A stretch of 64,000 nt of DNA, from assembly GCA_020628645.1 (NCBI GenBank), contig JAHDES010000001.1, positions 124,001 to 188,000 of the forward strand. Reading direction: 5' to 3'. Position numbers and translations under genes: made by a program. The notes beneath the pieces are model-generated. The model was not told the origin of the DNA. It was given only the letters and a program-made list of their open reading frames with translations, and did no database searches. Position 1 is the stretch's first letter. Every line of letters starts with the position of its first letter. Shown one piece after another: positions 1 to 9,301 of the stretch. The stretch is from Saprospiraceae bacterium. GTDB lineage: Bacteria; Bacteroidota; Bacteroidia; Chitinophagales; Saprospiraceae.

Positions 1-2249
1 TAGTTTAGTGCTGCAAAATGAAGTGCGAGATAATAATCATCATGATGCAATGTTACTTCCTGATTTTGTACAATTGCTTGATCTTCATCTCCATTTGGAT
101 TCATCGTTTTATAAGCCGTAACATAAACTGGTGGGGGAGTATTATTGGTGACCAAATGATTAGGATTAAAACGAGTGATTCCTAATCGACTACCAAAATA
201 TAAATTCCCCTTAGCATCTTGATTACTCGCCCCATGTCGAAACGTAATGTCTCCTAGTCCATCGGATTTATTAAAAACATTATAAGCTTGATTTTTTATA
301 TCATAATTAAAAATCCCTTCTGCTGTACAAGCCCAAAGGTCGTTATTAGAAGTAGTTTCCATACCTAGAATATAATAACGATGTTCTTTTTTGCTGAGGT
401 TGTAAAATTTATTTTCATTCATTGAATAACTACACAAACCTGTTGTTGTACCAATGTATAATTGCCCATTTATATCTGTTATAGACATTACTCTATTAGA
501 GGGTAAGGAATGAGGATTATCCACTTCATGATAAAATCGCTTAAACAAAATAGGATCATGAATAGTAGAAACCTTTAGTTGATTCAAGCCATTGTAAGTC
601 GCAATCCATATATTTCCATTCGTATCTCCATGAATATGATTAATTGAATTATCACTAATCGAGCTATCATCTTCGTCATTATAATGATAACTTGTATATT
701 TTTTCGTAGTTGGATCTATAGAAAATAAACCAATGGCCGTACCTACCCAAATTCGATCCAATTGATCTACATACATACATCGAATGATAAATTCTGGATA
801 ATTTTGTTTGATTTCCTTTGAAATTGGATATTGACGATAGCTTTTTGATTGTAAATTGTAGATTGTAACGCCATTCCTTGATCCTATCAATAAATTTTCA
901 TCATCCTTACAATATAATGAAGTAACATTGGGATCAATTAATTTATCATTGTCTTTAAATTGTTCTAGTTTATTTTCTTTAAAATTGTATCGAACCAAGC
1001 CTTCTTCTCCATTGCCCATCCATGCTGTCCCCTCGGGATCTACGTAGAGACATTGCGTATTGGGTACATTTGTAACTTTATCATAAAGCTGATGGACTTG
1101 AAATTGATTGGTACTCCAATTATATTTACTAATACCACAAAATGTCCCAAGCCAAATTAAGCCTTGATCGTCTTTATAAATTTTTCGGATATTATTATGA
1201 GCGAGTGAATGAGGATTGCTTGGATCAAAAAAGTATTTTTTAAACGATAATTTAGTTTTAGTTTTTTTTAGATCAGCAGGATTAAAAACATTTAAGCCAT
1301 AGACTGTACCTACCCAAATTTGATCGTTTTCATCTTGAAAAATACTTTGAATCGCATTATCTGAAATTGATTCTTTATCATTAGGTAAATGCTTATAATT
1401 CAAAAACTGGATGTTCCAATCTTGATGCGCTGGATGATTAGAAGCATCCTCTGGCACTTCCATCAAATAAAGTCCGCCTCCATGCGTACCAACCCAATTC
1501 CTTAAATCTTTATCTTGAAAAAAAGTCCACACATTTAAAGATTCTTTATCTTCTCCAAACTTGAATTGTCTAAAGGTATTTTCTGAAGCATTTCCATTTG
1601 GTGACTCCAGCATTAAATAAAGCCCTCCTGCCCATGTACCGATCCATAATCGCCCTAAATGATCTTCATTAATTGACAAAATGGCTTTTACTCCAATCTT
1701 TGAAGCATCATGTTTGTCCATTGGAAAAGCATGAAAATCATCCGTTTCTGGCAAATACAGATTAAGTCCATTTTCTGTTCCAATCCAAAGTCTTCCTTTT
1801 TTATCTTCTTCTATACATAAAATCTCATTATTACTAATTCCCTTTTCATCCTTGGCTTGTTTGACGTAGGTTTTCCATGAATTTGTGGCAATATCATATC
1901 GACTCAATCCTCCTAAACGAGTTCCAATCCACAAATAATTATTTGAATCTAAATGAAGTGCTGTAATGTGACTCGAACGTAAGCCATTTTCTATTTGGGG
2001 ATCATTAGCGGTAAATACCTTGAAATTATGAGGTGTATCATACCGACAAAGACCATCATTCGTCGCCACCCATAAAAACCCTAAATGATCCTTGATAATA
2101 TCGTTTATATTATTATTAGAAAGTCCATCAAGATTGGTAAGATTGGTAAGATTGGTAAACCTTAGGTTATTGGAGGGTTGTGCCTCAAAAGCAGAGATGA
2201 AAAATAGATTAGCAAATAAAAAAAGTAGTATATTCCTCGTTTGGTGCAT
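1..2249 (-). CDS. Beta-propeller sensor protein (hybrid two-component type), N-terminal part
   Basis: Reading the minus strand from an ATG at 2249 gives an uninterrupted frame of 749 codons that leaves the window at base 1, so the C-terminus is missing. It opens with a signal peptide ending near FFISAFEAQ. About a dozen Reg_prop propeller blades follow, each with the pattern DxxGxLWIGTxxGLxxY (for example HLGFLWVATNDGLCRYD and KKGRLWIGTENGLNLY). The last visible residues, including LALHFAALN, match the start of a Y_Y_Y domain. In Bacteroidota this arrangement normally continues into a membrane segment and a histidine kinase, often with receiver and AraC domains, and senses periplasmic glycans or similar ligands. 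The kinase part is inferred because it lies outside the window. A three-unit 9-bp tandem repeat sits just after the signal peptide. Confidence 0.88.
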   Translation of the reverse strand, partial: MHQTRNILLFLFANLFFISAFEAQPSNNLRFTNLTNLTNLDGLSNNNINDIIKDHLGFLWVATNDGLCRYDTPHNFKVFTANDPQIENGLRSSHITALHLDSNNYLWIGTRLGGLSRYDIATNSWKTYVKQAKDEKGISNNEILCIEEDKKGRLWIGTENGLNLYLPETDDFHAFPMDKHDASKIGVKAILSINEDHLGRLWIGTWAGGLYLMLESPNGNASENTFRQFKFGEDKESLNVWTFFQDKDLRNWVGTHGGGLYLMEVPEDASNHPAHQDWNIQFLNYKHLPNDKESISDNAIQSIFQDENDQIWVGTVYGLNVFNPADLKKTKTKLSFKKYFFDPSNPHSLAHNNIRKIYKDDQGLIWLGTFCGISKYNWSTNQFQVHQLYDKVTNVPNTQCLYVDPEGTAWMGNGEEGLVRYNFKENKLEQFKDNDKLIDPNVTSLYCKDDENLLIGSRNGVTIYNLQSKSYRQYPISKEIKQNYPEFIIRCMYVDQLDRIWVGTAIGLFSIDPTTKKYTSYHYNDEDDSSISDNSINHIHGDTNGNIWIATYNGLNQLKVSTIHDPILFKRFYHEVDNPHSLPSNRVMSITDINGQLYIGTTTGLCSYSMNENKFYNLSKKEHRYYILGMETTSNNDLWACTAEGIFNYDIKNQAYNVFNKSDGLGDITFRHGASNQDAKGNLYFGSRLGITRFNPNHLVTNNTPPPVYVTAYKTMNPNGDEDQAIVQNQEVTLHHDDYYLALHFAALN
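2131..2157. repeat. 9-bp tandem repeat (3 copies) inside the sensor gene
   Basis: The unit agattggta occurs three times without interruption. On the minus strand it encodes repeated Thr-Asn-Leu just ahead of the DGLSNNNI motif that begins the first propeller blade. Because the unit is 9 bp, slippage would add or remove three residues without breaking the frame. Confidence 0.8.
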
Positions 2250-2478
2250 GGATTAATTGCTATTGTTAAGAGCAGCACTTAAAACAACACCTATATTTTA
2301 TGTTATAAATCAAGTAAATACATCTGAAATTTTATGTGCTAGTATTATAATGAATAAACAAATTTCATGCCTAGAGCATATAATTTATTTGAATAAAATA
2401 AGCACTTCTAAACCTCAAAAAATAAACAAACCCGTACCTTCGTTTTAACAATAGATTAATTTCTAAAATCTACTAAAT

Positions 2479-2865
2479 TTGAAAAAAACAATTCTTACAA
2501 CGCTAGTAGTGGCTTCCTTCATCTCACTTTTTGCATTCCAGCAAGAAACAGATACGCCCAAACCCACCAAACAAGAAATCATACAAGAAGAACTCAATAA
2601 AAAACTAAATGAATACCGTAAAAACAATCTCAAGCGATGCCGAAAAGATGCCTTAACGAAAGCAGAAGAAGTGGTAGATTCCATACTCCTTGCCCGCGCA
2701 CGATCCGAACGGCAAGACTCTATACCACGCCCCATCATCCCACCCAAGCCCAATATTCCTGACGCACTTCAAGCTTCGGATAGCGATGCAATTGCTCCAA
2801 TTGTAGAAGATACCTTTCGTCGAACTAGCAAAAGCCCTGTTAATGAATCGTTAAAGCAAGAATAA
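2479..2865 (+). CDS. Small secreted protein of unknown function
   Basis: This 128-residue protein is not recognised. The start is a TTG; no ATG lies close, and the TTG gives a clean signal peptide (MKKTILTTLVVASFISLFAFQ) followed by an acidic, lysine-rich mature part. That part contains a helix-prone stretch at about 35-80 (EEL-NKKLNEYRKNNLKRC) and a proline-rich segment near 85-100 (IPRPIIPPKPNIP). It probably lies in the periplasm or on the surface. A hairpin terminator follows directly, so it is likely a separate unit from the moxR operon downstream. The signal peptide and codon use support a real gene; function is unknown. Confidence 0.6.
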   Translation: MKKTILTTLVVASFISLFAFQQETDTPKPTKQEIIQEELNKKLNEYRKNNLKRCRKDALTKAEEVVDSILLARARSERQDSIPRPIIPPKPNIPDALQASDSDAIAPIVEDTFRRTSKSPVNESLKQE

Positions 2866-2875
2866 TCTGTGAACT

Positions 2876-2901
2876 AGCACCTCATTTTCGTGCTTTTTTT
2901 C
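2876..2901 (+). terminator. Rho-independent terminator after the small secreted protein
   Basis: An AGCAC / GTGCT stem with a 9-base loop is followed by seven T residues, eleven bases after the stop codon at 2865. The stem is short but the T tract is good. Confidence 0.55.
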
Positions 2902-2992
2902 ATTTTTTTTATCAACTTTGTAATCCTAAAATCTAAACCTGCGTTTAGTCAGAAAATATACTGATTTCACAAAACGAACGTCAATCTATAAT

Positions 2993-3991
2993 ATGCAGCA
3001 ATCTATAGATATTGAAGCACTCAATCAGCAAATTTATATTGATAGTGCCTTTATTGAAACCCTAATAACAGAAACATCCAAGGTCATTGTTGGACAAGAA
3101 TACATGATCGAACGATTATTACTTGGTCTCCTCGCCAAAGGACACGTTTTATTAGAAGGTTTACCTGGTTTAGCAAAAACCTTAGCCATCAAGACCCTTT
3201 CTAACGCCATCAATGCTGATTTCAGTCGTATCCAATTTACGCCAGATTTATTACCCGCAGATATTATTGGTACGATGATTTTCAATCCTAGTAAAAATGA
3301 ATTTACGGTACGTCAAGGTCCCGTTTTTGCCAATTTTGTACTCGCCGATGAGATCAATCGTGCGCCTGCAAAAGTGCAATCTGCTTTGCTCGAAGCCATG
3401 CAAGAACGACAAGTAACCATTGGAGATAATACCTTCAAATTGGAAGAACCTTTCCTCGTATTGGCAACTCAAAACCCGATTGAACAAGAGGGAACGTATC
3501 CCCTACCAGAAGCGCAAGTGGATCGCTTTATGTTTAAAGTCAAAATCACTTATCCAACTAAAGAAGATGAACGCGAAATCGTTCGCCGAAATTTGACTGG
3601 ACAAATTGGGCAAAAAGTACAAGCCGTCGTAAAACCTGAAGATATTCTAAACGCGCGAAAAGTCGTTCGAAAAGTTTACATGGACGAAAAAATTGAGCAA
3701 TACATCCTCGATATTGTATTCGCCTCTCGTCAACCTACTGATTATGGTATGGCAAATCTAGCCCCTCTAATTAATTATGGTGGTTCGCCTCGTGCCAGTA
3801 TCAATCTAGCCCTTGCCAGTAAAGCTTATGCCTTCCTAAAACGTAGAGGCTATGTGATTCCTGAAGATGTACGAAATGTCTGTCAAGATGTAATGCGTCA
3901 TCGTATTGGCTTAACGTATGAAGCCGAAGCTGAAAATATCACACAAGAAGATATCGTAAACAAGATTTTAAATACGGTCGAAGTACCTTAA
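2993..3991 (+). CDS. moxR: MoxR-family AAA+ ATPase
   Basis: A 332-residue AAA+ ATPase of the MoxR family, a putative chaperone for assembling or activating the VWA-domain proteins encoded downstream. Visible motifs are Walker A GLPGLAKT (about 56-63), Walker B VLADE (116-120), sensor 1 VLATQNP (156-162) and an arginine-finger-like EAQVDRF (173-179). The length is normal for the family and there is no signal peptide, so it is cytoplasmic. It leads the bat-type operon, with genes downstream spaced by 30 bases or less or overlapping. The ATG at 2993 is the only sensible start. MoxR-DUF58-BatA-BatB is a well-known gene order in Bacteroidota. Confidence 0.95.
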   Translation: MQQSIDIEALNQQIYIDSAFIETLITETSKVIVGQEYMIERLLLGLLAKGHVLLEGLPGLAKTLAIKTLSNAINADFSRIQFTPDLLPADIIGTMIFNPSKNEFTVRQGPVFANFVLADEINRAPAKVQSALLEAMQERQVTIGDNTFKLEEPFLVLATQNPIEQEGTYPLPEAQVDRFMFKVKITYPTKEDEREIVRRNLTGQIGQKVQAVVKPEDILNARKVVRKVYMDEKIEQYILDIVFASRQPTDYGMANLAPLINYGGSPRASINLALASKAYAFLKRRGYVIPEDVRNVCQDVMRHRIGLTYEAEAENITQEDIVNKILNTVEVP

Positions 3992-4021
3992 TTTTCATAA
4001 ATCTTTTTCATTCAAATGTAA

Positions 4022-5368
4022 TTGAAAAAAGCTCCTAAATTATTTATGCGATTATATTGGCTGGTTTTCCTATTATCTTTTCATGTATACAACACCTTTG
4101 CACAAGCAAGTGCCTCAAAGGATCAAGGTTCTTCTTTGGTTACTATGGCATCTCAGCAAGGCTTAGTACATTATCTAGGCACATTAGATGATGTAAATGA
4201 TATTTTACTCTCTTTTAAAACAGATGGTAAAAATTGTCTTGGTGAATTGACCTATTTGAGAAGCCAAGAAAATTTTCAAGTGAAAGGTATCTTACAAAAT
4301 GACGAACTTCGTTTGGAGGAAATAGATGGAGAAGGACAAACTTCAGGATTCATTTTAGCTACCATAAAACAAAATGATCTATCTGGCGAATGGAGTAATT
4401 TTGACGGAACAATAGCTAGTGCTTTATCCCTCACTAAAGTGGCAAAACCATCTAATGTTCCCACCAATTGTAGCGACCAAAAATGGGTAAAACGCTATCA
4501 AGGAGTTATCAAATGGGATGAAGTCAATATGATTTTGCATCGTTTACATACCTCTGAAATTCAAGGCACCGCTTTTTTTAAAAATCAAGATAAACAATAT
4601 CAAGTAGAAGGCACGATTGATACAGATGGCAATATGACACTTACTTTTTTCGATCTTGGTGGACTACAAATTGGTACATTGATGGGAAAAGAGAAAGGAA
4701 AAAATGTACGAGCAGAATACATTCAAAAAAGTGGGTCTAAAAACTTCGCCTCTTTTGAAATACAAAATGAACTCAAAGTAGTTTGCTTTGATTATGCCGA
4801 TTATCAAACGAGCTATGAAATCGTCTATCCTCAAACCACTAGTAATTCCTTCAACAAATGGATGACACAATACGTCAAAGATTGGATCAATCAATGTCGC
4901 CGACAAGTAAAAGAAGCCAAAAAAGGAAATTCCTTATTTGATCCGAGCGCACGCGCCCAACATCGCGGCTATGTTTGGTTTGATATGGTACATTTGGATA
5001 AAGATATCATTAGCGGAAATCTATATTTTAGCAATACATGGCAAGATCAAGAATACCACAAAGTCATCAATTTTGATCGGGTCAATGGAAAAGATGTTGA
5101 ATTGAGTGATATTATCAAACTAGGTAAAAATTTTGATCCTTTTTTCAAGCAATACATCAAACAAGAACTCATCCGACATCCACAATATGTCGACGAAGGA
5201 TTTAGAAAATGGGTGAACAAGGAAGACTTTTCTGCTTTTTATGTAAAAAAAGATGGATTAGCCTTCAGTACCCCTTATAATGTAATTTATGGTCAAGCGG
5301 AGATTGTCATTCCTTACTCAAAGCTTCGTCCATTTATGAAAAATAATTCAATTACGGATAATTTATAA
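4022..5368 (+). CDS. Secreted protein with DUF3298/RsiV-like C-terminal domain
   Basis: A 448-residue exported protein read from a TTG; this start gives a signal peptide ending near VYNTFAQ. Residues about 45-250 hold two similar beta-rich stretches without a recognised family (compare VHYLGTLDDVNDILLSFKTDGKNCLGELTY with VKRYQGVIKWDEVNMILHRLHTSE), suggesting an internal duplication. Residues about 260-440 resemble the DUF3298/RsiV domain, with YVWFDMVHLDKDIISGNLYFSN and ending at YGQAEIVIPYSKLRPFM. It lies between moxR and the DUF58 gene with gaps of 30 and 3 bases, so it is part of the operon, although it is not a standard bat component. Function unknown. Confidence 0.75.
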   Translation: MKKAPKLFMRLYWLVFLLSFHVYNTFAQASASKDQGSSLVTMASQQGLVHYLGTLDDVNDILLSFKTDGKNCLGELTYLRSQENFQVKGILQNDELRLEEIDGEGQTSGFILATIKQNDLSGEWSNFDGTIASALSLTKVAKPSNVPTNCSDQKWVKRYQGVIKWDEVNMILHRLHTSEIQGTAFFKNQDKQYQVEGTIDTDGNMTLTFFDLGGLQIGTLMGKEKGKNVRAEYIQKSGSKNFASFEIQNELKVVCFDYADYQTSYEIVYPQTTSNSFNKWMTQYVKDWINQCRRQVKEAKKGNSLFDPSARAQHRGYVWFDMVHLDKDIISGNLYFSNTWQDQEYHKVINFDRVNGKDVELSDIIKLGKNFDPFFKQYIKQELIRHPQYVDEGFRKWVNKEDFSAFYVKKDGLAFSTPYNVIYGQAEIVIPYSKLRPFMKNNSITDNL

Positions 5369-5371
5369 ATT

Positions 5372-6241
5372 TTGGAAACCAGCGAATTACTCAAAAAAGT
5401 ACGAAAGATTGAAATCAAGACCAAGGGCTTGAGTAAACAAATCTTTTCGGGTGAATACCACAGCGCATTCAAGGGGCGCGGTATGTCGTTTAGTGAGGTT
5501 CGCGATTATCAATATGGAGATGATGTACGTAATATTGATTGGAATGTAACAGCACGTACAGGCGATCCTTTTATCAAAGTATTTGAAGAAGAACGAGAAC
5601 TCACCGTCGTTTTAGTTGTAGATGTAAGTCCTTCGGCTTTCTTTGGTACACAACAACAACTCAAAACAGAAATCATTACCGAAATCAGTGCTGTACTTGC
5701 TTTTTCAGCGATCAATAATAATGATAAAGTCGGAGTTATTTTCTTTTCAGATAAAGTAGAAAAATACATTCCTCCCAAAAAAGGAAAACAACATATCTTA
5801 CGAATTATCCGTGAATTAATTGATTTCCAACCAGAAGGACAAGGAACAGACATTGGTGTAGCCATGCGCTATCTGAATAATCTGATAAAAAAACGCTGTA
5901 TCTGTTTTGTATTATCCGACTTCTTGACTACTGATTATGAGTCGCCACTTCGAATTGCAGCGCGACGTCATGATATTGTAGGCATTCATATTGTTGATCC
6001 AAGAGAAGAAGAATTACCTAATGTGGGTTTGGTTCGTGCTTTAGATTCCGAAACGGGAGAGTTAATGTGGATTGATACTGGAGTGAGTGCCGTTCGCCGA
6101 AAATACAAAGAATGGTTTGAGCAAAATCTTTCTTATTTCAAAAAGATGTTTCAAAAAAGTGGTGCCGACATTGTGAGTATTCGTACTAACGAACCTTATG
6201 TAAATGCACTTTTAAAATTTTTCAAAAAACGAATTGGTTAA
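5372..6241 (+). CDS. DUF58 domain protein (VWA-like), MoxR partner
   Basis: A 289-residue cytoplasmic protein of the DUF58 family, which is usually encoded beside moxR. The family core is clear: FSGEYHSAFKGRGMSFSEVR (about 25-44), YGDDVRNIDWNVTAR (48-62) and a metal-ion adhesion motif DVSPS (Asp84, Ser86, Ser88). The start codon is TTG. No ATG lies upstream, and the N-terminus METSELLKKVRKIEIKTKGL is the beginning I expect for this subfamily, so the TTG is believable. It starts 3 bases after the previous stop and overlaps the next gene. Probably a MoxR client or adaptor in assembling the Bat complex. Confidence 0.92.
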   Translation: METSELLKKVRKIEIKTKGLSKQIFSGEYHSAFKGRGMSFSEVRDYQYGDDVRNIDWNVTARTGDPFIKVFEEERELTVVLVVDVSPSAFFGTQQQLKTEIITEISAVLAFSAINNNDKVGVIFFSDKVEKYIPPKKGKQHILRIIRELIDFQPEGQGTDIGVAMRYLNNLIKKRCICFVLSDFLTTDYESPLRIAARRHDIVGIHIVDPREEELPNVGLVRALDSETGELMWIDTGVSAVRRKYKEWFEQNLSYFKKMFQKSGADIVSIRTNEPYVNALLKFFKKRIG

Positions 6242-7196
6242 TTTGCAAAGACAACAAAAATATCATCTATTCTATCTAATGCTTTTCCTTTTTACAGGAA
6301 TAACACTCCAACTTAATGCCCAGCAAGCACAAATCAGAGCAGCTTTAGATACCAATGCCATTTTAATTGGAGATCAAATACAATTAAAATTACAAATCTC
6401 AGGACAAAATGGTATTAACAATCCACAATCTATTCTTTCCAATTTAGATACCGTTTCAGGGATAGAAGTATTAGAAGTAAATGAATGGGATACCCTACGC
6501 ATTAATAATAGAATCGTTTTTGAGCAGAATATTACACTGACTTCTTTTGATTCAGGCTATTATGCTATTCCTCCATTGCCTATTCAATTTAGTGTAAATG
6601 GACGTTCTATCGCGCGTTCCTCTAATCAACTTGTCCTAAAAGTAAACACGCTTCAACCCAATTCCGATCAAGTTGCTCCAAATAAAGATATCATCTATGA
6701 ACCCTTAACGCTAGAAGATTTTTATCCTTATTTATTAGGTTTATTAGCGATAATGGCTTTGGGTGCTTTGATTTATTATTTCATGAAACGACGAAAACCC
6801 AAAGAAGAAAAAGCAGAACCTATTATTATACGCCCAGCCCATGAAATTGCCTTAGAAAAATTATTTGGTTTGAAGAAATCAGATCTTTGGCAAAATGGCG
6901 ATTACAAAAGTTATATCAGTCAATTAACCTATATCGTTCGAGAATATTTAGAAAATCGTTACGAAATTCAAGCATTGGAATCAACTACTGATGAAATTTT
7001 ACGCGATTTGAAAAAAAGTGAGATTACAGAAAATCATCGTGGCCAATTGCAGCAGATGTTTCAAATGGCAGATTTAGTGAAATTTGCAAAAGCAGAGCCA
7101 CCTCAAGATGCCAATGTGCAATTAATAGAATATTCAGAAGATTTCATCATACAAACTAAACTAATTCCTGATCCAGAAAAAGAAAGTGCCGCTTAG
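6234..7196 (+). CDS. Membrane-anchored bat-operon protein (BatD-like / DUF4381-like)
   Basis: A protein of about 320 residues with a signal peptide (ending near LQLNAQQ), a periplasmic domain, one membrane segment at about 163-183 (YLLGLLAIMALGALIYYFM), a KRRKPK stop-transfer sequence and a cytoplasmic helical domain (HEIALEKLFGLKKSDLWQNGDYKSY and onward). This matches the membrane protein usually found between DUF58 and BatA. Two TTG codons could start it: 6234, overlapping the DUF58 stop by 8 bases, or 6243, without overlap; the second gives the more typical signal peptide. It ends exactly where batA begins. Probably a structural part of the Bat complex. Confidence 0.8.
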   Translation: MVNLQRQQKYHLFYLMLFLFTGITLQLNAQQAQIRAALDTNAILIGDQIQLKLQISGQNGINNPQSILSNLDTVSGIEVLEVNEWDTLRINNRIVFEQNITLTSFDSGYYAIPPLPIQFSVNGRSIARSSNQLVLKVNTLQPNSDQVAPNKDIIYEPLTLEDFYPYLLGLLAIMALGALIYYFMKRRKPKEEKAEPIIIRPAHEIALEKLFGLKKSDLWQNGDYKSYISQLTYIVREYLENRYEIQALESTTDEILRDLKKSEITENHRGQLQQMFQMADLVKFAKAEPPQDANVQLIEYSEDFIIQTKLIPDPEKESAA

Positions 7197-8200
7197 TGTT
7201 TAATTTTCCTAACATACAATTCGTCAATCCAGAAGCTTTTTGGTTGCTTTTACTCCTTCCTTTACTAGGACTGTGGTATTGGTATCAACGTAAAAGTTAT
7301 CACACGACAGTTAAGATGTCAAGTTTACAAGCCTTGGCTGGCGTACGTTCTTTGCGAGGATACATGCGTTCTTTGCTGCCTCTTTTACGGATACTTAGTT
7401 TTATTGCGCTTGTTTTTGCATTAGCTCGTCCACAAGAGGTTTTAAAAGAAGAAGATGTAAAAGGAGAGGGAATCGACATCAATATGATTATTGATTTGTC
7501 GAGTAGTATGCTGGCTAAAGATTTCAAACCTGATCGCTTATCGGTGAGTAAACAAGTAGGTGCTGATTTTGTAGATAAACGTGAATTTGATCGTATTGGC
7601 TTAATTGTTTTTGCAGGAGAAGCATTTACACAATGTCCTCTCACTACGGATCACGGGATTTTGAAAGCTTTTTTAGCAGGTTTACAATGTGGTATTTTAG
7701 AAGATGGAACAGCTATTGGAATGGGATTGGCAACAGCCGTTAATCGCTTGAAAGATAGCGATGCCAAAAGTAAAGTCGTTATTTTACTCACAGATGGAGT
7801 CAATAATGCAGGCTATGTACAACCCAAAACGGCGGCCGAAATTGCTCGTGAATTTGATGTGAAAGTGTATACGATTGGGGTAGGTTCGGAAGGAAATGCG
7901 GTTGCTCCAACAGGAAGATATAGCAACGGACAGTACCGTATGGGAATTACGAAAGTAGAAATAGATGAACCATTATTAAGAGAAATCGCTGAGATGACGG
8001 ATGGTAAATATTTCCGCGCTAAAAATGAACAAGCTTTAGAAAATATCTATGCTGAAATTGATCGTTTGGAGAAAACAGAAATAGAGGTCACTACCATCAA
8101 ACGATATAGCGAAGAATTTCATCGTTTTGCATTTTGGGGAATGTTATTTTTAGTATTAGAAGTATTATTACGCTATACCGTATTACGAACGATTCCTTAG
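7196..8200 (+). CDS. batA: BatA-type VWA-domain membrane protein
   Basis: A 334-residue protein with two N-terminal membrane segments (about 14-30 and 58-77), a von Willebrand A domain (about 95-285) with an intact metal-ion motif DLSSS (Asp100, Ser102, Ser104), and a C-terminal membrane helix (about 312-332). These are the marks of the aerotolerance BatA family, whose VWA domain faces the periplasm. The start is GTG inside a TAGTG stop/start overlap with the previous gene, which points to translational coupling. The similar protein encoded next is the BatB partner. The original Bat studies linked such operons to oxidative or envelope stress tolerance; the exact task is still unclear. Confidence 0.9.
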   Translation: MFNFPNIQFVNPEAFWLLLLLPLLGLWYWYQRKSYHTTVKMSSLQALAGVRSLRGYMRSLLPLLRILSFIALVFALARPQEVLKEEDVKGEGIDINMIIDLSSSMLAKDFKPDRLSVSKQVGADFVDKREFDRIGLIVFAGEAFTQCPLTTDHGILKAFLAGLQCGILEDGTAIGMGLATAVNRLKDSDAKSKVVILLTDGVNNAGYVQPKTAAEIAREFDVKVYTIGVGSEGNAVAPTGRYSNGQYRMGITKVEIDEPLLREIAEMTDGKYFRAKNEQALENIYAEIDRLEKTEIEVTTIKRYSEEFHRFAFWGMLFLVLEVLLRYTVLRTIP

Positions 8201-8227
8201 AAAAAATTAATAGTTAAGAACGAAAAG

Positions 8228-9253
8228 ATGTTTCGATTTGAACATAGCGATCATTTATATGCACTCATCATCATTCCGATTTTGATTGTCTTTTTCTTAT
8301 TGACGTGGTATGCGCGTAAACGAGCTTTTGATCGTTTTGGAAATACTGCCTTATTAGAAAAAATAGCTCCTGAACTGTCCAAATACAAACATACCATCAA
8401 ATTCATTCTCTTACTTTTTGCGATGAGTTTTCTCATTTTAGGCTGGGCCAATCCACAATGGGGCATGAAAAAAGAAAAAGTAAAACGTAAAAGTTCAGAT
8501 ATTTTTATTGCCTTAGATATTTCTAAAAGTATGCTGGCAGAGGATGTTCGCCCTAGTCGTTTAGATCGAGCCAAACAGTTTGCCCAAAATTTAGTTAAAC
8601 AACTCAAAGGAGAACGAATTGGTACCATCATCTTCGCAGGAAACGCCTATTTACAAATGCCACTCACCACGGATTATGCTGCTGCCCAACTTTTCCTTAA
8701 AAGTGCCAATCCTGAGATGGCACCCGCACAAGGTACTGCCATTAGTGATGCAATAGAATTAGCCGAACAAGCCTTTGAACAAGATAATAAACATCATAAA
8801 GCATTAGTTATAATAACAGATGGTGAAAATCATGATGAAGAAACCATCCAACGTGCGCAAGAAGCCAATGATAATGGTTTGTTGATTTTCACCGTTGGGG
8901 TCGGAACTACCGAAGGTGGACTCATCCCTGAAAATCAAGGTGGCCGACGGGGTTATAAAGCAGACAATACAGGTAATCCAGTAAAAACGCGTCTTGATCC
9001 CGAATTAATTACAAAATTGGCAGAAGCAGGAGATGGAGCGGCATTCAGCTTATCCGATGACACGCAAGAGATTGTACGCCAATTACGAGAGCGAATTGAT
9101 AAAATTGAAAAAAGAGAACTTGAACAACGCTCTTTTTCTAAATACGAAAGCTATTTTCAGTATTTTATAGCACTTGGATTATTGCTTATTATTATTGAAT
9201 TTTTATTGACTTATCAAAAAAGTCGTTGGTTTAAAGGACGAGAGTTGTTTTAA
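8228..9253 (+). CDS. batB: BatB-type VWA-domain membrane protein
   Basis: A 341-residue paralogue of the preceding BatA with the same layout: two N-terminal membrane helices (about 10-28 and 57-74), a VWA domain with intact DISKS motif (Asp97, Ser99, Ser101), and a C-terminal helix (about 310-327, YFIALGLLLIIIEFLL). Family members form a membrane complex with BatA and BatC. The start ATG is 27 bases after batA. The order batA-batB followed by a TPR gene and BatD is the standard arrangement. Confidence 0.9.
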   Translation: MFRFEHSDHLYALIIIPILIVFFLLTWYARKRAFDRFGNTALLEKIAPELSKYKHTIKFILLLFAMSFLILGWANPQWGMKKEKVKRKSSDIFIALDISKSMLAEDVRPSRLDRAKQFAQNLVKQLKGERIGTIIFAGNAYLQMPLTTDYAAAQLFLKSANPEMAPAQGTAISDAIELAEQAFEQDNKHHKALVIITDGENHDEETIQRAQEANDNGLLIFTVGVGTTEGGLIPENQGGRRGYKADNTGNPVKTRLDPELITKLAEAGDGAAFSLSDDTQEIVRQLRERIDKIEKRELEQRSFSKYESYFQYFIALGLLLIIIEFLLTYQKSRWFKGRELF

Positions 9254-9301
9254 AAATTCAAGTTTTAACCCCTTGCTAAGTTTAAAGAATATCTCAAGGA
9301 G

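Noticed and set aside
2257-2448. 63-residue plus-strand open frame next to the sensor gene
   Set aside because: No signal peptide, family or codon pattern; it lies in an AT-rich spacer and looks like chance.
2911-2920. atcaactttg as a moxR promoter
   Set aside because: CAACTTTG differs from TAnnTTTG at the key T, and no good -33 element was found at the right distance.
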